Of a DNA stretch of 5,983 nucleotides, positions 1-5,664 are shown in pieces (position 1 is the first letter of the stretch; the number at the start of each line of letters is the position of its first letter). Made by a program: the position numbers and the translations under genes. The stretch covers positions 1-5,983 of the forward strand of contig JAENXG010000152.1 in assembly GCA_016649675.1 (NCBI GenBank), in the 5' to 3' direction. The notes beneath the pieces are model-generated. The model was not told the DNA's origin. It did not search any database and saw only the letters and a program-made list of their open reading frames with translations. This DNA comes from Methyloceanibacter sp. Its GTDB lineage: Bacteria; Pseudomonadota; Alphaproteobacteria; Rhizobiales; Methyloligellaceae.

Positions 1-344
1 ATGATGGCGATGCCGAAGGTCGCGAGCACCGAATTGAACATGTCGCGGCCGATCAGGTGCACGATCACCGTCTGGAACAGGACCCAGCCGAGCGCATAGA
101 GCGCCGCCGCCGCGATCGTGACGGCAAGAAGCGGCGGCACCCCCTGCTCGGCACAGAGCACGGTAATGAAGCCGCCAAGCATCACGAACTCGCCTTGGCA
201 GACATTGACGATGTTGGTCACGCCCCAGACGAGCGCCATACCATACGCGGCGAGCGCAAACACGGCGCCGACGAGGATACCGTCGATGAGGAGCTGGAGG
301 CCGAGCGGAGGCGCATCGAACAGGATGAGAAGATTACCGATCAT
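1..344 (-). CDS. LivH-type branched-chain amino acid ABC transporter permease, N-terminal part
   Basis: Inner-membrane permease subunit of a HAAT-family ABC importer (branched-chain amino acids or related compounds such as amides or urea). Only the first 114 residues lie in the window; the gene continues past base 1. The chosen start is ATG at 342-344, giving a protein that opens MIGNLLILFD. A hydrophobic segment at about residues 18-40 is followed by NIVNVCQGEFVMLGGF (44-59), which matches the conserved Asn-x-x-x-G-x-x-x-MLG block at the first cytoplasmic/TM boundary of LivH proteins. A second hydrophobic stretch lies at about 70-95. A TTG at 375-377 is a possible earlier start, but the extra residues are polar and unlike the family, and the ribosome binding site before ATG is weak. 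It lies 87 bp downstream of the binding-protein gene on the same strand, the usual SBP-permease order. Substrate cannot be read from the fragment. Confidence 0.9.
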   Translation of the reverse strand, partial: MIGNLLILFDAPPLGLQLLIDGILVGAVFALAAYGMALVWGVTNIVNVCQGEFVMLGGFITVLCAEQGVPPLLAVTIAAAALYALGWVLFQTVIVHLIGRDMFNSVLATFGIAI

Positions 345-431
345 GTCGTCCGCGTCCGCGCACCCTTGCGGCCGCAAATCCTGAAAAGCGGCCGCGTGAT
401 GCTTACAAAGGCGGAAGCGCGCCGTCGACTT

Positions 432-1667
432 CTATTGGCGCGGCCGCGGTATGATCGGCTTACCGGCGGCCCACTTGGCGGGCGCGACGACCACGTATTT
501 GCCGCCCTGCACCTGGCTCAAGACAACGGGCTTGGCGATGTTCCGGCCCGATGCGTCGAACTTGACGGGGCCGTAAAAGCTTTCGAGCTCGGTCGCGGCG
601 AGCGCGTCGCGCACCTTTTCGGGGTCGAGGCTCTGCGCCCGTTTGAAGGCGTCGGCAAAGACATGCACGGCTGCTGCCGACTGGGCGGCCTGATACGGCG
701 CCTCGTACTTGTAGGCATCCTTGAACTCTTTGGCGAAGTCCTCAGCCGTCCCGAACACCTCGTCCTTGTAGGCGAGCGAGCGGTGCCATTGCTGGGCACA
801 GAACGCATATTCGGCCGCATCGCCGAGCTTCTCGGCAATCTGCGCGGAATCGCAATGGGTCATGGCGAGGATCGGCACGTAGACCTTCAAGGCCTTGATC
901 TGATTGATCGCGGTGAGCGCGCCCTCCTCGTGGCCGGAGATCACGAGCACGTCGGGCTTCAAGGCTTTGACCTTGGTCAGGGTCACCGACATGTCGTTGA
1001 GCTCCGGCGGGAGCTGGTCGTCGATCACGCAGCGCATGCCGTGGCGCTCAATGTCCTCGAGCACGCCGGCGCGGACATCTTGCGCGAACGGGTCATTCTC
1101 CATGGCCAAGGCAACGGTGATCGTCTCGGGTGTCTTGCCGAGCTTCTCGGCCTGCTCGACGGCGAGATCGATGGCGGGGGTGAGATATTGGTCTGAGGTG
1201 GAGAGCACGGCGAAGATGTAGCGATAGCCCTTGGTGAACAGCTCGCGCGCCGCACCGTTCGCTTCGACCATAGGCACCTTGTGCTTCTCAACGACGGGCA
1301 GGATCGCCTTGGTCAGGCCCGAGCTGTAAGGCCCGAGGATGTACTTGACGCCGTCCTGCTGGATCAGCCGCTCGGCGAGCTCAGTGCCGCGCGCAGGAGT
1401 CGACTCGTCGTCGTAATAATGGATCACGAGCTTGTAGCTCGTGCCGCCGATAACGATGCCGCCCCTGTCGTTGATCTTGCGGACGGCGAACTCGTAGCCG
1501 TTCTTGGTGTTGGCGCCGTTCTGCGCATATTTGCCGGTGAGAGACACGGCAGCGCCGAGAGTGATCACATCCTCGCCTGCCGCGGCAGCAGCCAACCCGA
1601 CCAGCGTGCCGATAACGGCAGCAGCCAAGCATGCCGGCAACAATCGCCGAGGCCGCACCGTTTTCAA
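432..1667 (-). CDS. Periplasmic substrate-binding protein of a branched-chain amino acid-type ABC importer
   Basis: A 411-residue extracytoplasmic receptor of the LivK/Peripla_BP_6 type, which captures a ligand in the periplasm and hands it to the LivH/LivM permease. An Arg-rich n-region (MKTVRPRR) and a hydrophobic core at about residues 9-29 form a Sec signal peptide, probably cleaved just before GEDV (31-34). The mature start (ITLGAAVSLTGKYAQNGANTKNGYEFAV, 35-62) is the typical first strand and ligand loop of the family. Other family blocks are YYDDEST (84-90), ILGPYSSGLT (110-119), PDVLVISGHEEGA (238-250) and the C-terminal FYGPVKFDASGRN (364-376). Length fits the family. No ATG is available near the front: the reading frame opens with TTG at 1665-1667, directly after GGGGAG, and further TTG codons occur at residues 9 and 10, so the exact start is uncertain. 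The permease gene follows after 87 bp. Amino acids, amides or aromatic acids are all possible ligands. Confidence 0.92.
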   Translation of the reverse strand: MKTVRPRRLLPACLAAAVIGTLVGLAAAAAGEDVITLGAAVSLTGKYAQNGANTKNGYEFAVRKINDRGGIVIGGTSYKLVIHYYDDESTPARGTELAERLIQQDGVKYILGPYSSGLTKAILPVVEKHKVPMVEANGAARELFTKGYRYIFAVLSTSDQYLTPAIDLAVEQAEKLGKTPETITVALAMENDPFAQDVRAGVLEDIERHGMRCVIDDQLPPELNDMSVTLTKVKALKPDVLVISGHEEGALTAINQIKALKVYVPILAMTHCDSAQIAEKLGDAAEYAFCAQQWHRSLAYKDEVFGTAEDFAKEFKDAYKYEAPYQAAQSAAAVHVFADAFKRAQSLDPEKVRDALAATELESFYGPVKFDASGRNIAKPVVLSQVQGGKYVVVAPAKWAAGKPIIPRPRQ

Positions 1668-1714
1668 CTCCCCGCCGCCGCGTTTCTCGCGAATCTTGTA
1701 CCCTGCTCACACTA

Positions 1715-1728
1715 CGCCGTTATCGGCG
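1715..1728. repeat. Short perfect inverted repeat upstream of the binding-protein gene
   Basis: CGCCG, a four-base TTAT loop, then CGGCG: a perfect 5-bp stem about 50 bp before the binding-protein start. No T-run follows on either strand, so it does not look like a terminator. It could be a leader hairpin or operator, or chance in GC-rich DNA. Confidence 0.3.
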
Positions 1729-1749
1729 CTCCGTTCAATCGCGCGCCGC

Positions 1750-1776
1750 ATTATCGACAACCAGCGGAGGTTGCAA
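1750..1776 (-). promoter_or_regulatory. Possible promoter for the binding-protein/permease genes
   Basis: On the minus strand, TTGCAA (1771-1776) is followed after 15 bases by GATAAT (1750-1755), which matches the -10 consensus at 5 of 6 positions. The spacer is short for a sigma-70 site. The position, about 80 bp before the TTG start, and the 157-bp gap after the metallopeptidase gene make a promoter here reasonable. Confidence 0.25.
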
Positions 1777-1824
1777 TTGCTGCAGCCCCGCTCAAAGGCG
1801 GGAGCCGCACGCGGCCACTCGGGG

Positions 1825-2811
1825 CTAGAGCGGATCGGCGTTGAAGGTGTCGCAGGATTCGAGCTTGCCGCTCTCGTAACCGGCGCGGAACCAGCGCGCG
1901 CGCTGCGCCGAGGTGCCGTGCGTGAAGGCGTCGGGCACGACATAGCCTTGCGTCTGCTTCTGGATGCGGTCGTCGCCGATGGCGCTCGCCGCTGCCAAAG
2001 CCTCGTCGATATCGCCGGGCTCGATGATGTTCTTGCTCTCCTGGGCGTGGTTGGCAAAGATGCCGGCGAAGCAGTCGGCCTGCAGCTCGACGCGGACCTG
2101 CAAGGCATTGCCTTGCTTCTCGCCCATGCGCTGCCGCGCCGCTTCCACCTGATCCATGATGCCGAGCAGCTTCTGCACGTGATGGCCGACCTCATGGGCG
2201 AGGACATAGGCCTGGGCGAAGTCGCCTTGCACCTTGAAGCGGTCCTTCAGCTCCTCATAGAAGCTGAGGTCGATATAGACCTTCTCGTCGTTGGGGCAGT
2301 AGAACGGGCCCATGGCCGACATCCCCGTCCCGCACGCCGAGCGCACCGCGCCGCTGAACAGGACAAGCTTGGGATCGCTGTAAGCCTCGCCGTATTGCTT
2401 GAAGATTCCCTGCCAAACGTCCTCGGTGTCGGCGAGAACGACGGCGACGAATTGCTTGCGGTCGTCCTCGCTGTTGGTCTGCGGGTGCTGGACCGGCGCG
2501 CCTTGCGTGCCCGGGACCGGGACATTGGTCGTATCGGGGCGGGATTGCGGCAGATGAATATCGGGGAAGTTCGACTCGTCCCCCGTGGGGGCGCCGCCCC
2601 CGCCGCCTTGCATGAGCACGCTGGGGTCGATGCCGAAAAACCACATCAGTCCGAGAATGATGAGAATTCCGACGATGCCGATGCCGCCGCCACGGCCCGA
2701 GCCGCCGCTTGGAAAGCGGACGCCGCCGCCCGGAAGCGGGAAGCCGTAGCCGCCACCTTCGCTCCGGCGGTCCTCGATATTCTCGCTCTCTCGTTCACCA
2801 CGCCAGCGCAT
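1825..2811 (-). CDS. YpfJ-family neutral zinc metallopeptidase, membrane anchored
   Basis: A 328-residue putative neutral zinc metallopeptidase (PF04228 type, like E. coli YpfJ). Start chosen at ATG 2809-2811 because the protein then opens MRWRGERESENIEDRR, the conserved front of the family, and GAGGTG lies 9 bases upstream. The frame stays open to a GTG at 2964, but those 51 extra residues are Arg-rich and unlike the family. A Gly-rich linker (residues 19-43) precedes one membrane segment (about 44-60, IGIVGILIILGLMWFFG). A Gly/Pro-rich linker follows, then the catalytic domain from about residue 115. The zinc motif is HEVGH at 206-210; Glu207 would be the catalytic base and the Glu of ELQAD (242-246) the likely third ligand. 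Cys160 and Cys172 flank FSG/GPFYCP-type conserved sequence and could form a disulfide, consistent with a periplasmic domain. It is somewhat longer than the E. coli protein because of the linker. The substrate of this family is unknown. It looks monocistronic, with 157 bp to the next gene. Confidence 0.93.
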   Translation of the reverse strand: MRWRGERESENIEDRRSEGGGYGFPLPGGGVRFPSGGSGRGGGIGIVGILIILGLMWFFGIDPSVLMQGGGGGAPTGDESNFPDIHLPQSRPDTTNVPVPGTQGAPVQHPQTNSEDDRKQFVAVVLADTEDVWQGIFKQYGEAYSDPKLVLFSGAVRSACGTGMSAMGPFYCPNDEKVYIDLSFYEELKDRFKVQGDFAQAYVLAHEVGHHVQKLLGIMDQVEAARQRMGEKQGNALQVRVELQADCFAGIFANHAQESKNIIEPGDIDEALAAASAIGDDRIQKQTQGYVVPDAFTHGTSAQRARWFRAGYESGKLESCDTFNADPL

Positions 2812-2999
2812 AAGCCTCGTCACCTCGATGGCGGTGAGCCTGCCCGAATTTCGATCATATGTGCATGCTGCGAGCCGCCGCACAAGGCTTCGCAAAGCCC
2901 CCTCCGGAACGCTTGCGGGCGGAGAAACGTTGCATCTAGCGGCGCGCTGCGCCCGCCGCGCCACGCGGTGTGAAAACGCGCCCGCAAATCCTTGTTGCT

Positions 3000-3027
3000 A
3001 TTAAAGAGATTGACAAGGAATCGTCAA
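3000..3027 (-). promoter_or_regulatory. Likely promoter reading toward the metallopeptidase gene
   Basis: On the minus strand, TTGACG (3022-3027) is separated by 16 bases from TTTAAT (3000-3005), giving 5 of 6 matches to each sigma-70 hexamer. Transcription would begin near 2993 and leave an untranslated leader of about 180 nt before the metallopeptidase ATG. This is inferred from sequence only. Confidence 0.5.
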
Positions 3028-3038
3028 AAAACTGCCAC
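3010..3038 (+). promoter_or_regulatory. Possible promoter for the candidate small RNA
   Basis: A perfect -35 hexamer TTGACA lies at 3010-3015. The position 17 bases further (3033-3038, TGCCAC) is a poor -10 match, so the assignment rests on the -35 box and on the presence of a strong terminator about 100 bp downstream on the same strand. Transcription would start near 3045. The -35 box is interlocked with the opposite-strand TTGACG box. Confidence 0.35.
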
Positions 3039-3044
3039 AGGGGG

Positions 3045-3146
3045 TAGGCATACTGCACATGCCCAGTTGTGTTCGGTCTGGGTAGTAGTGCGTTCTGTGT
3101 AATGCGTACGAGCCTCGGCACTCCCCGCGCCGGGGCTCTTCTTTTT
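3045..3146 (+). ncRNA. Candidate small regulatory RNA, about 100 nt
   Basis: No reading frame of note occupies this stretch on the plus strand, yet it ends in a strong intrinsic terminator and starts just beyond a perfect TTGACA box. Between them the sequence can fold: CCCAG (3062-3066) pairs with CTGGG (3078-3082) around an 11-base loop, and this stem is extended by GCAC (3055-3058) with GTGC (3088-3091) across an internal loop. An alternative outer pairing is GCAT (3048-3051) with ATGC (3102-3105). The layout of promoter, one or two hairpins and terminator is typical of trans-acting small RNAs. It does not resemble SRP RNA, tmRNA or RNase P RNA, and I could not match it to a known alphaproteobacterial family from memory. 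The 5' end is approximate. It could instead be a leader or decoy transcript. Confidence 0.5.
3110..3146 (+). terminator. Strong rho-independent terminator on the plus strand
   Basis: GAGCCTCGGC (3110-3119) pairs over 10 bp with GCCGGGGCTC (3129-3138), with a single T-G wobble and a 9-base loop. TTCTTTTT follows at once (3139-3146). The T-run is on the plus strand only, so the terminator serves plus-strand transcription. No plus-strand protein gene precedes it, which is the main support for the small RNA. Confidence 0.85.
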
Positions 3147-3160
3147 GCAGCACGGCCTCT

Positions 3161-3186
3161 AACCGGCATGAACGCGAATGTCGGTT
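3161..3186. repeat. 9-bp inverted repeat after the small RNA terminator
   Basis: AACCGGCAT (3161-3169) pairs with ATGTCGGTT (3178-3186) over all 9 positions, with one G-T wobble and an 8-base loop. No T-run follows on either strand, so termination is not obvious. It may be an operator, an RNA-processing hairpin or a back-up stop. Confidence 0.45.
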
Positions 3187-3211
3187 AACAAAAGTCGCGA
3201 TGCGGATTGAA

Positions 3212-3241
3212 GGGGGGCAACCCGGTCAAAGGCCGCCCCCC
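3212..3241 (-). terminator. Probable terminator hairpin after the small membrane protein gene
   Basis: GGGGGGC (3212-3218) and GCCCCCC (3235-3241) form a perfect 7-bp G/C stem with a 16-base loop, starting 15 bp beyond the stop codon of the 98-residue protein gene. On the minus strand it is followed by TTCAAT, and on the plus strand by ATTTT, so neither side has a full T-run. Position suggests it ends the minus-strand transport transcript. Confidence 0.45.
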
Positions 3242-3256
3242 ATTTTCCCGACCCCT

Positions 3257-3553
3257 CTATGGATTTGGCGATTGCGGAGCAGGCGTCTCAGGAGCTGGCG
3301 CTTCGGGAGCCGGAGCCTCAGCAGCTGGCGGCGCCTCGGCCGCTGGCGGCGCCTCGGGAGCCGGCGCCTCGGCGGCGGGTGGCTCAACGGCGGGAGGCGT
3401 TTCGGCGGGCTGCTCGGCGACGGGCTGCTGGACCTTGACGCCCATGTCGCCCTTGTTCCCGTACATGAAATAGGCGGCGATGACGAGGGCGAGCACGATG
3501 CCACCCAACACGATCGCAAGAAATGTCCTGCTTCCCTGGTTGTCGTTAGCCAT
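3257..3553 (-). CDS. Small single-pass membrane protein with a Pro/Ala/Glu-rich repeat tail
   Basis: A 98-residue protein that I do not recognise as a named family. A short polar N-terminus (MANDNQGSR) is followed by one strong membrane segment (residues 11-31), then YGNKGDMGVKVQQPVAEQ, and a tail from about residue 45 to the end made of PAAEAP/PAPEAP repeats. By the charge pattern the tail probably lies in the periplasm and would be extended and flexible, like the Pro-rich stalks of envelope proteins. The start is well supported: ATG at 3551-3553 sits 8 bases after GGAGG. It lies 85 bp downstream of the symporter gene on the same strand and may share its transcript or have its own start. The repetitive tail could favour a chance open frame in other frames, but the good ribosome site and the sharp membrane segment argue that this frame is the real one. 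Function unknown. Confidence 0.75.
   Translation of the reverse strand: MANDNQGSRTFLAIVLGGIVLALVIAAYFMYGNKGDMGVKVQQPVAEQPAETPPAVEPPAAEAPAPEAPPAAEAPPAAEAPAPEAPAPETPAPQSPNP
3276..3404. repeat. Tandem 15/18-bp repeats encoding the Pro/Ala-rich tail
   Basis: Imperfect in-frame units run head to tail: 15-bp units begin at 3276, 3291, 3306, 3357 and 3372, and 18-bp units at 3321, 3339 and 3387. The two at 3321-3338 and 3339-3356 differ at a single base. All units keep the minus-strand reading frame and encode five- or six-residue blocks such as PEAPA and AEAPPA. Such arrays can change copy number by slippage. Confidence 0.8.
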
Positions 3554-3638
3554 TATCGTTTCCTCCCTCTCGAGGGTCGTTTGATTCGACGCCTGAACCT
3601 ATCGAGGAAATCCATCCCGGTCGAGGGCCGCGAGGCCG

Positions 3639-5165
3639 TCAGCGCCCGGTCGGCGTGGTCCCGCGTCGCCCCGCGAGATCGAACAGCGGCGTCAAGGCGG
3701 CGGCCACGAGGAAATTGATCAGCACAGAGTACAAAGCGGCGTAGCCCGGCACCGTGACGCCGAAGATGGCGAGCGGATAGACCGACGAGATGAAGTGCTG
3801 CGTGGAGGCCATATAGGTGCCGGAGGCAATGCCGGCGACCCAGCCGATCAGCAAGGCGCGGGCATTGAAGGCATCCGTATAGAGACCGAGCAGGATGGGG
3901 GGCAGGAGCTGGATGATCCAGATACCGCCGAGCAACTGCAGCTGGATGGCATAGGCCTGTGGGATGGCGAGGATGAACACCACCGCGCCGATTTTCACCA
4001 CGAGCGAGACGATCTTCGCCATGCGCGCTTCATCGGCGTCGCTGCAATCGGGGCGGATGAACTCCTTGTAGAGATTGCGGGTGTAGAGATTGGCGCAAGC
4101 GATCGACATGATCGCGGCGGGCACCAGAGCGCCGATGGCAATGGCCGCGAAGGCCACGCCGACGAACCAGGACGGAAACGAGGCGAGAAAGAGCGCAGGC
4201 ACCGCGAAGTTCGACCCATATTCCGCGAAGCCCGCGGCGTAGGCCGGGTCCTTATTGACGCCGGCGGCGATCGCCATGTAGCCGAGCAGCGCGATCAATC
4301 CGAGAATGAAGGAATAGGCCGCAAGCAGGCCCGCGTTCCTGCGGATCACGTCGCCGCTCGAGGCGCTGAGAATCCCGGTCATGGCGTGGGGGTAAAGAAA
4401 CAGCGCGAGCGCCGACCCGAGCGCCAAGGTGGCGTAGGCGCTCTGCTTGCCGAAATTGTCGGCGGTCGCGGCCGGCAGGATCAGCTTGTCCGGCGGGACG
4501 CTGGCGAAGATCGCGCCATAGCCACCGAGCTTGGCCGGGATGACGATCACGGCGGCGAAGATGGTCACGAAGATCAGCATGTCCTTGACGACTGCGATCA
4601 GTGCTGGCGCCCGCAAGCCGCTCGTATAGGTGAAGGCGGCAAGCACGATGAAGGCAATGATCAGGGGCAGATGCCCGGAAAAGCCGTTGGTCGGGAAGCC
4701 GAGCGCGCCGATCACCACCTCCATGCCGATGAGCTGGAGCGCGATGTAGGGCATGGTGGCGACGATGCCGGTTACGGCGACGGCGAGCGCGAGCGTGCGG
4801 CTGCCGAAGCGGTCGCGCACGTAATCGGCGGCGGTGACGTGGCCGCGCTCGCGCGCGATCGCCCAGAGCCGAGGGTAGATGAGATAAAGGAAGGGATAGA
4901 TCAGGACCGCATAGGCAATGGCGAAGAAGCCCATGGCTCCGGCGCCGAACACGAGCGCCGGAACGGCGATGAAAGTATAGGCCGTGTAGAGATCGCCGCC
5001 GAGCAGGAACCAGGTGACCACCGTGCCGAAGCGCCGGCCTCCCAGCCCCCATTCATGCAGCTGATTGAGGTCCGCCTTCCGCCAGCGCGCCGCGACGAAG
5101 CCGAGACAGGTGACGAGCAGGAACAAGACGACGAAGACGATCGTCGCGGGGAGATTCAAATTCAA
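3639..5165 (-). CDS. Sodium:solute symporter, MctP-like (monocarboxylate uptake)
   Basis: A 508-residue inner-membrane secondary transporter of the SSS family, expected to couple Na+ (or H+) entry to uptake of a small solute. The MctP-like subgroup carries monocarboxylates such as lactate, pyruvate or acetate and sometimes alanine, but substrate here is inferred. Hydrophobic segments span nearly the whole length, starting at residues 6-26. Family features include the LGGRRFGTVVTWFLLGGDLYTAYTF block (41-65), DYVRDRFGSR (114-123) and the TM8-type GALVPAAIMSIACANLYTRNLYKEF block (345-369), where Ala350/Ser354-type residues sit at the usual Na2 site. The chosen start is TTG at 5163-5165, with GGGAG 7 bases upstream, sharing TTGA with the stop of the DUF3311 gene. 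The frame is open further upstream to 5396, but that part is an Arg-rich shadow of the DUF3311 gene. A second TTG at 5157-5159 is an alternative. No frame break is visible. Confidence 0.92.
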   Translation of the reverse strand: MNLNLPATIVFVVLFLLVTCLGFVAARWRKADLNQLHEWGLGGRRFGTVVTWFLLGGDLYTAYTFIAVPALVFGAGAMGFFAIAYAVLIYPFLYLIYPRLWAIARERGHVTAADYVRDRFGSRTLALAVAVTGIVATMPYIALQLIGMEVVIGALGFPTNGFSGHLPLIIAFIVLAAFTYTSGLRAPALIAVVKDMLIFVTIFAAVIVIPAKLGGYGAIFASVPPDKLILPAATADNFGKQSAYATLALGSALALFLYPHAMTGILSASSGDVIRRNAGLLAAYSFILGLIALLGYMAIAAGVNKDPAYAAGFAEYGSNFAVPALFLASFPSWFVGVAFAAIAIGALVPAAIMSIACANLYTRNLYKEFIRPDCSDADEARMAKIVSLVVKIGAVVFILAIPQAYAIQLQLLGGIWIIQLLPPILLGLYTDAFNARALLIGWVAGIASGTYMASTQHFISSVYPLAIFGVTVPGYAALYSVLINFLVAAALTPLFDLAGRRGTTPTGR

Positions 5166-5434
5166 AGAACGTCTCCCGTCGCGCCCGGATCCACGCTGGC
5201 GCTCGCCCGAGGCGTCACGCCCGTGACCCGCGTCTCGAGCAGATAGACGACGAGTATGACCGCGGCGCCGATGAGAACGCAGGCGAGCTGATACCAATAG
5301 AAGAAGGGAACGCCGCCGAGCGCCGGCTCGAGCCTGTTGTAGAACGGCACCCACATCACCACGACGAGCGGAATGACGAGCAAGAGGCGCGGCCAATAGC
5401 GCAGCCAGCCGGACTTAGCCTTTTTGCTTGTCAT
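5162..5434 (-). CDS. DUF3311 small membrane protein, partner of the symporter
   Basis: A 90-residue inner-membrane protein of the DUF3311 family, which is commonly encoded just before SSS-family symporters and is thought to be an accessory subunit; its biochemical role is not established. A basic N-terminus (MTSKKAKSGWLRYWPR) leads into a first membrane segment (16-31), the conserved loop FYNRLEPALGGVPFFYWYQL (31-50) and a second membrane segment (about 46-66). A polar tail of about 23 residues follows. The start is ATG at 5432-5434, preceded by a GGAGGGGGA-type purine stretch. A GTG at 5461 is in frame but would add nine unlikely residues. The stop TGA overlaps the TTG start of the symporter gene, so translation of the two is probably coupled. 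Confidence 0.9.
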   Translation of the reverse strand: MTSKKAKSGWLRYWPRLLLVIPLVVVMWVPFYNRLEPALGGVPFFYWYQLACVLIGAAVILVVYLLETRVTGVTPRASASVDPGATGDVL

Positions 5435-5549
5435 GGCGCGGGTCCCCCTCCCCGCCAGCACTGGCGCTTAAACCGGCGGGCCGAGCCTACTCAAAGCGGA
5501 CGCCCGCCCGACGGCGTATATAGAGCCGTTCGGGAAGGGCTACGCAATA

Positions 5550-5579
5550 TTGACCTTGAAGCTCGGGGTGGCCCATATG
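5550..5579 (+). promoter_or_regulatory. Promoter of the tRNA-Lys gene
   Basis: TTGACC (5550-5555) and CATATG (5574-5579) are 18 bases apart and end 9 bp before the mature tRNA 5' end. The order and spacing suit a sigma-70 promoter with a very short leader. The TTGAC/CATAT form is common for stable-RNA promoters in alphaproteobacteria. Confidence 0.6.
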
Positions 5580-5588
5580 TGCCGTAAG

Positions 5589-5664
5589 GAGCCCGTAGCT
5601 CAGCCGGTAGAGCACTTGACTTTTAATCAAGGGGTCTCGGGTTCGAATCCCGACGGGCTCACCA
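5589..5664 (+). tRNA. tRNA-Lys (anticodon UUU)
   Basis: A complete 76-nt cloverleaf with CCA encoded in the DNA. The acceptor stem GAGCCCG (5589-5595) pairs with CGGGCTC (5654-5660), followed by discriminator A5661 and CCA (5662-5664). The D arm contains AGCTCAGCCGGTAGAGC. The anticodon stem CTTGA/TCAAG (5615-5619 and 5627-5631) encloses the loop CTTTTAA, with anticodon TTT at 5622-5624. The T arm is CGGGTTCGAATCCCG with the invariant TTCGAAT loop. It reads AAA and AAG lysine codons. It is divergent from the DUF3311/symporter unit. Confidence 0.98.

Noticed and set aside
57..1196. Long plus-strand open frame of 379 codons
   Set aside because: It is antisense to the permease and binding-protein genes, is rich in Arg/Gly/His/Glu as expected for a shadow of GC-rich coding DNA, and shows no family motif. 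The minus-strand frames give clear transporter proteins.
1504..2973. Plus-strand open frame of 489 codons
   Set aside because: It is antisense to the zinc metallopeptidase, whose HEVGH motif and family N-terminus are unambiguous.
2936..3169. 77-codon minus-strand frame across the intergenic region
   Set aside because: It covers the terminator and promoter signals, lacks a recognisable domain and has no clear ribosome site.
3276..3404. Tandem repeats considered as a CRISPR array
   Set aside because: Units of 15-18 bp run head to tail without unique spacers, keep one reading frame and encode Pro/Ala/Glu blocks, so they are coding repeats.
3795..5246. Plus-strand open frame of 483 codons
   Set aside because: It is antisense to the symporter; its product is highly charged with Gly/Asp/Glu/Arg repeats typical of the complement of membrane-protein codons.
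5435..5550. TATATA at 5517-5522 as a -10 box for the DUF3311/symporter unit
   Set aside because: The position suits, but no acceptable -35 hexamer lies 16-18 bases upstream on the minus strand, so I did not list it as a promoter.
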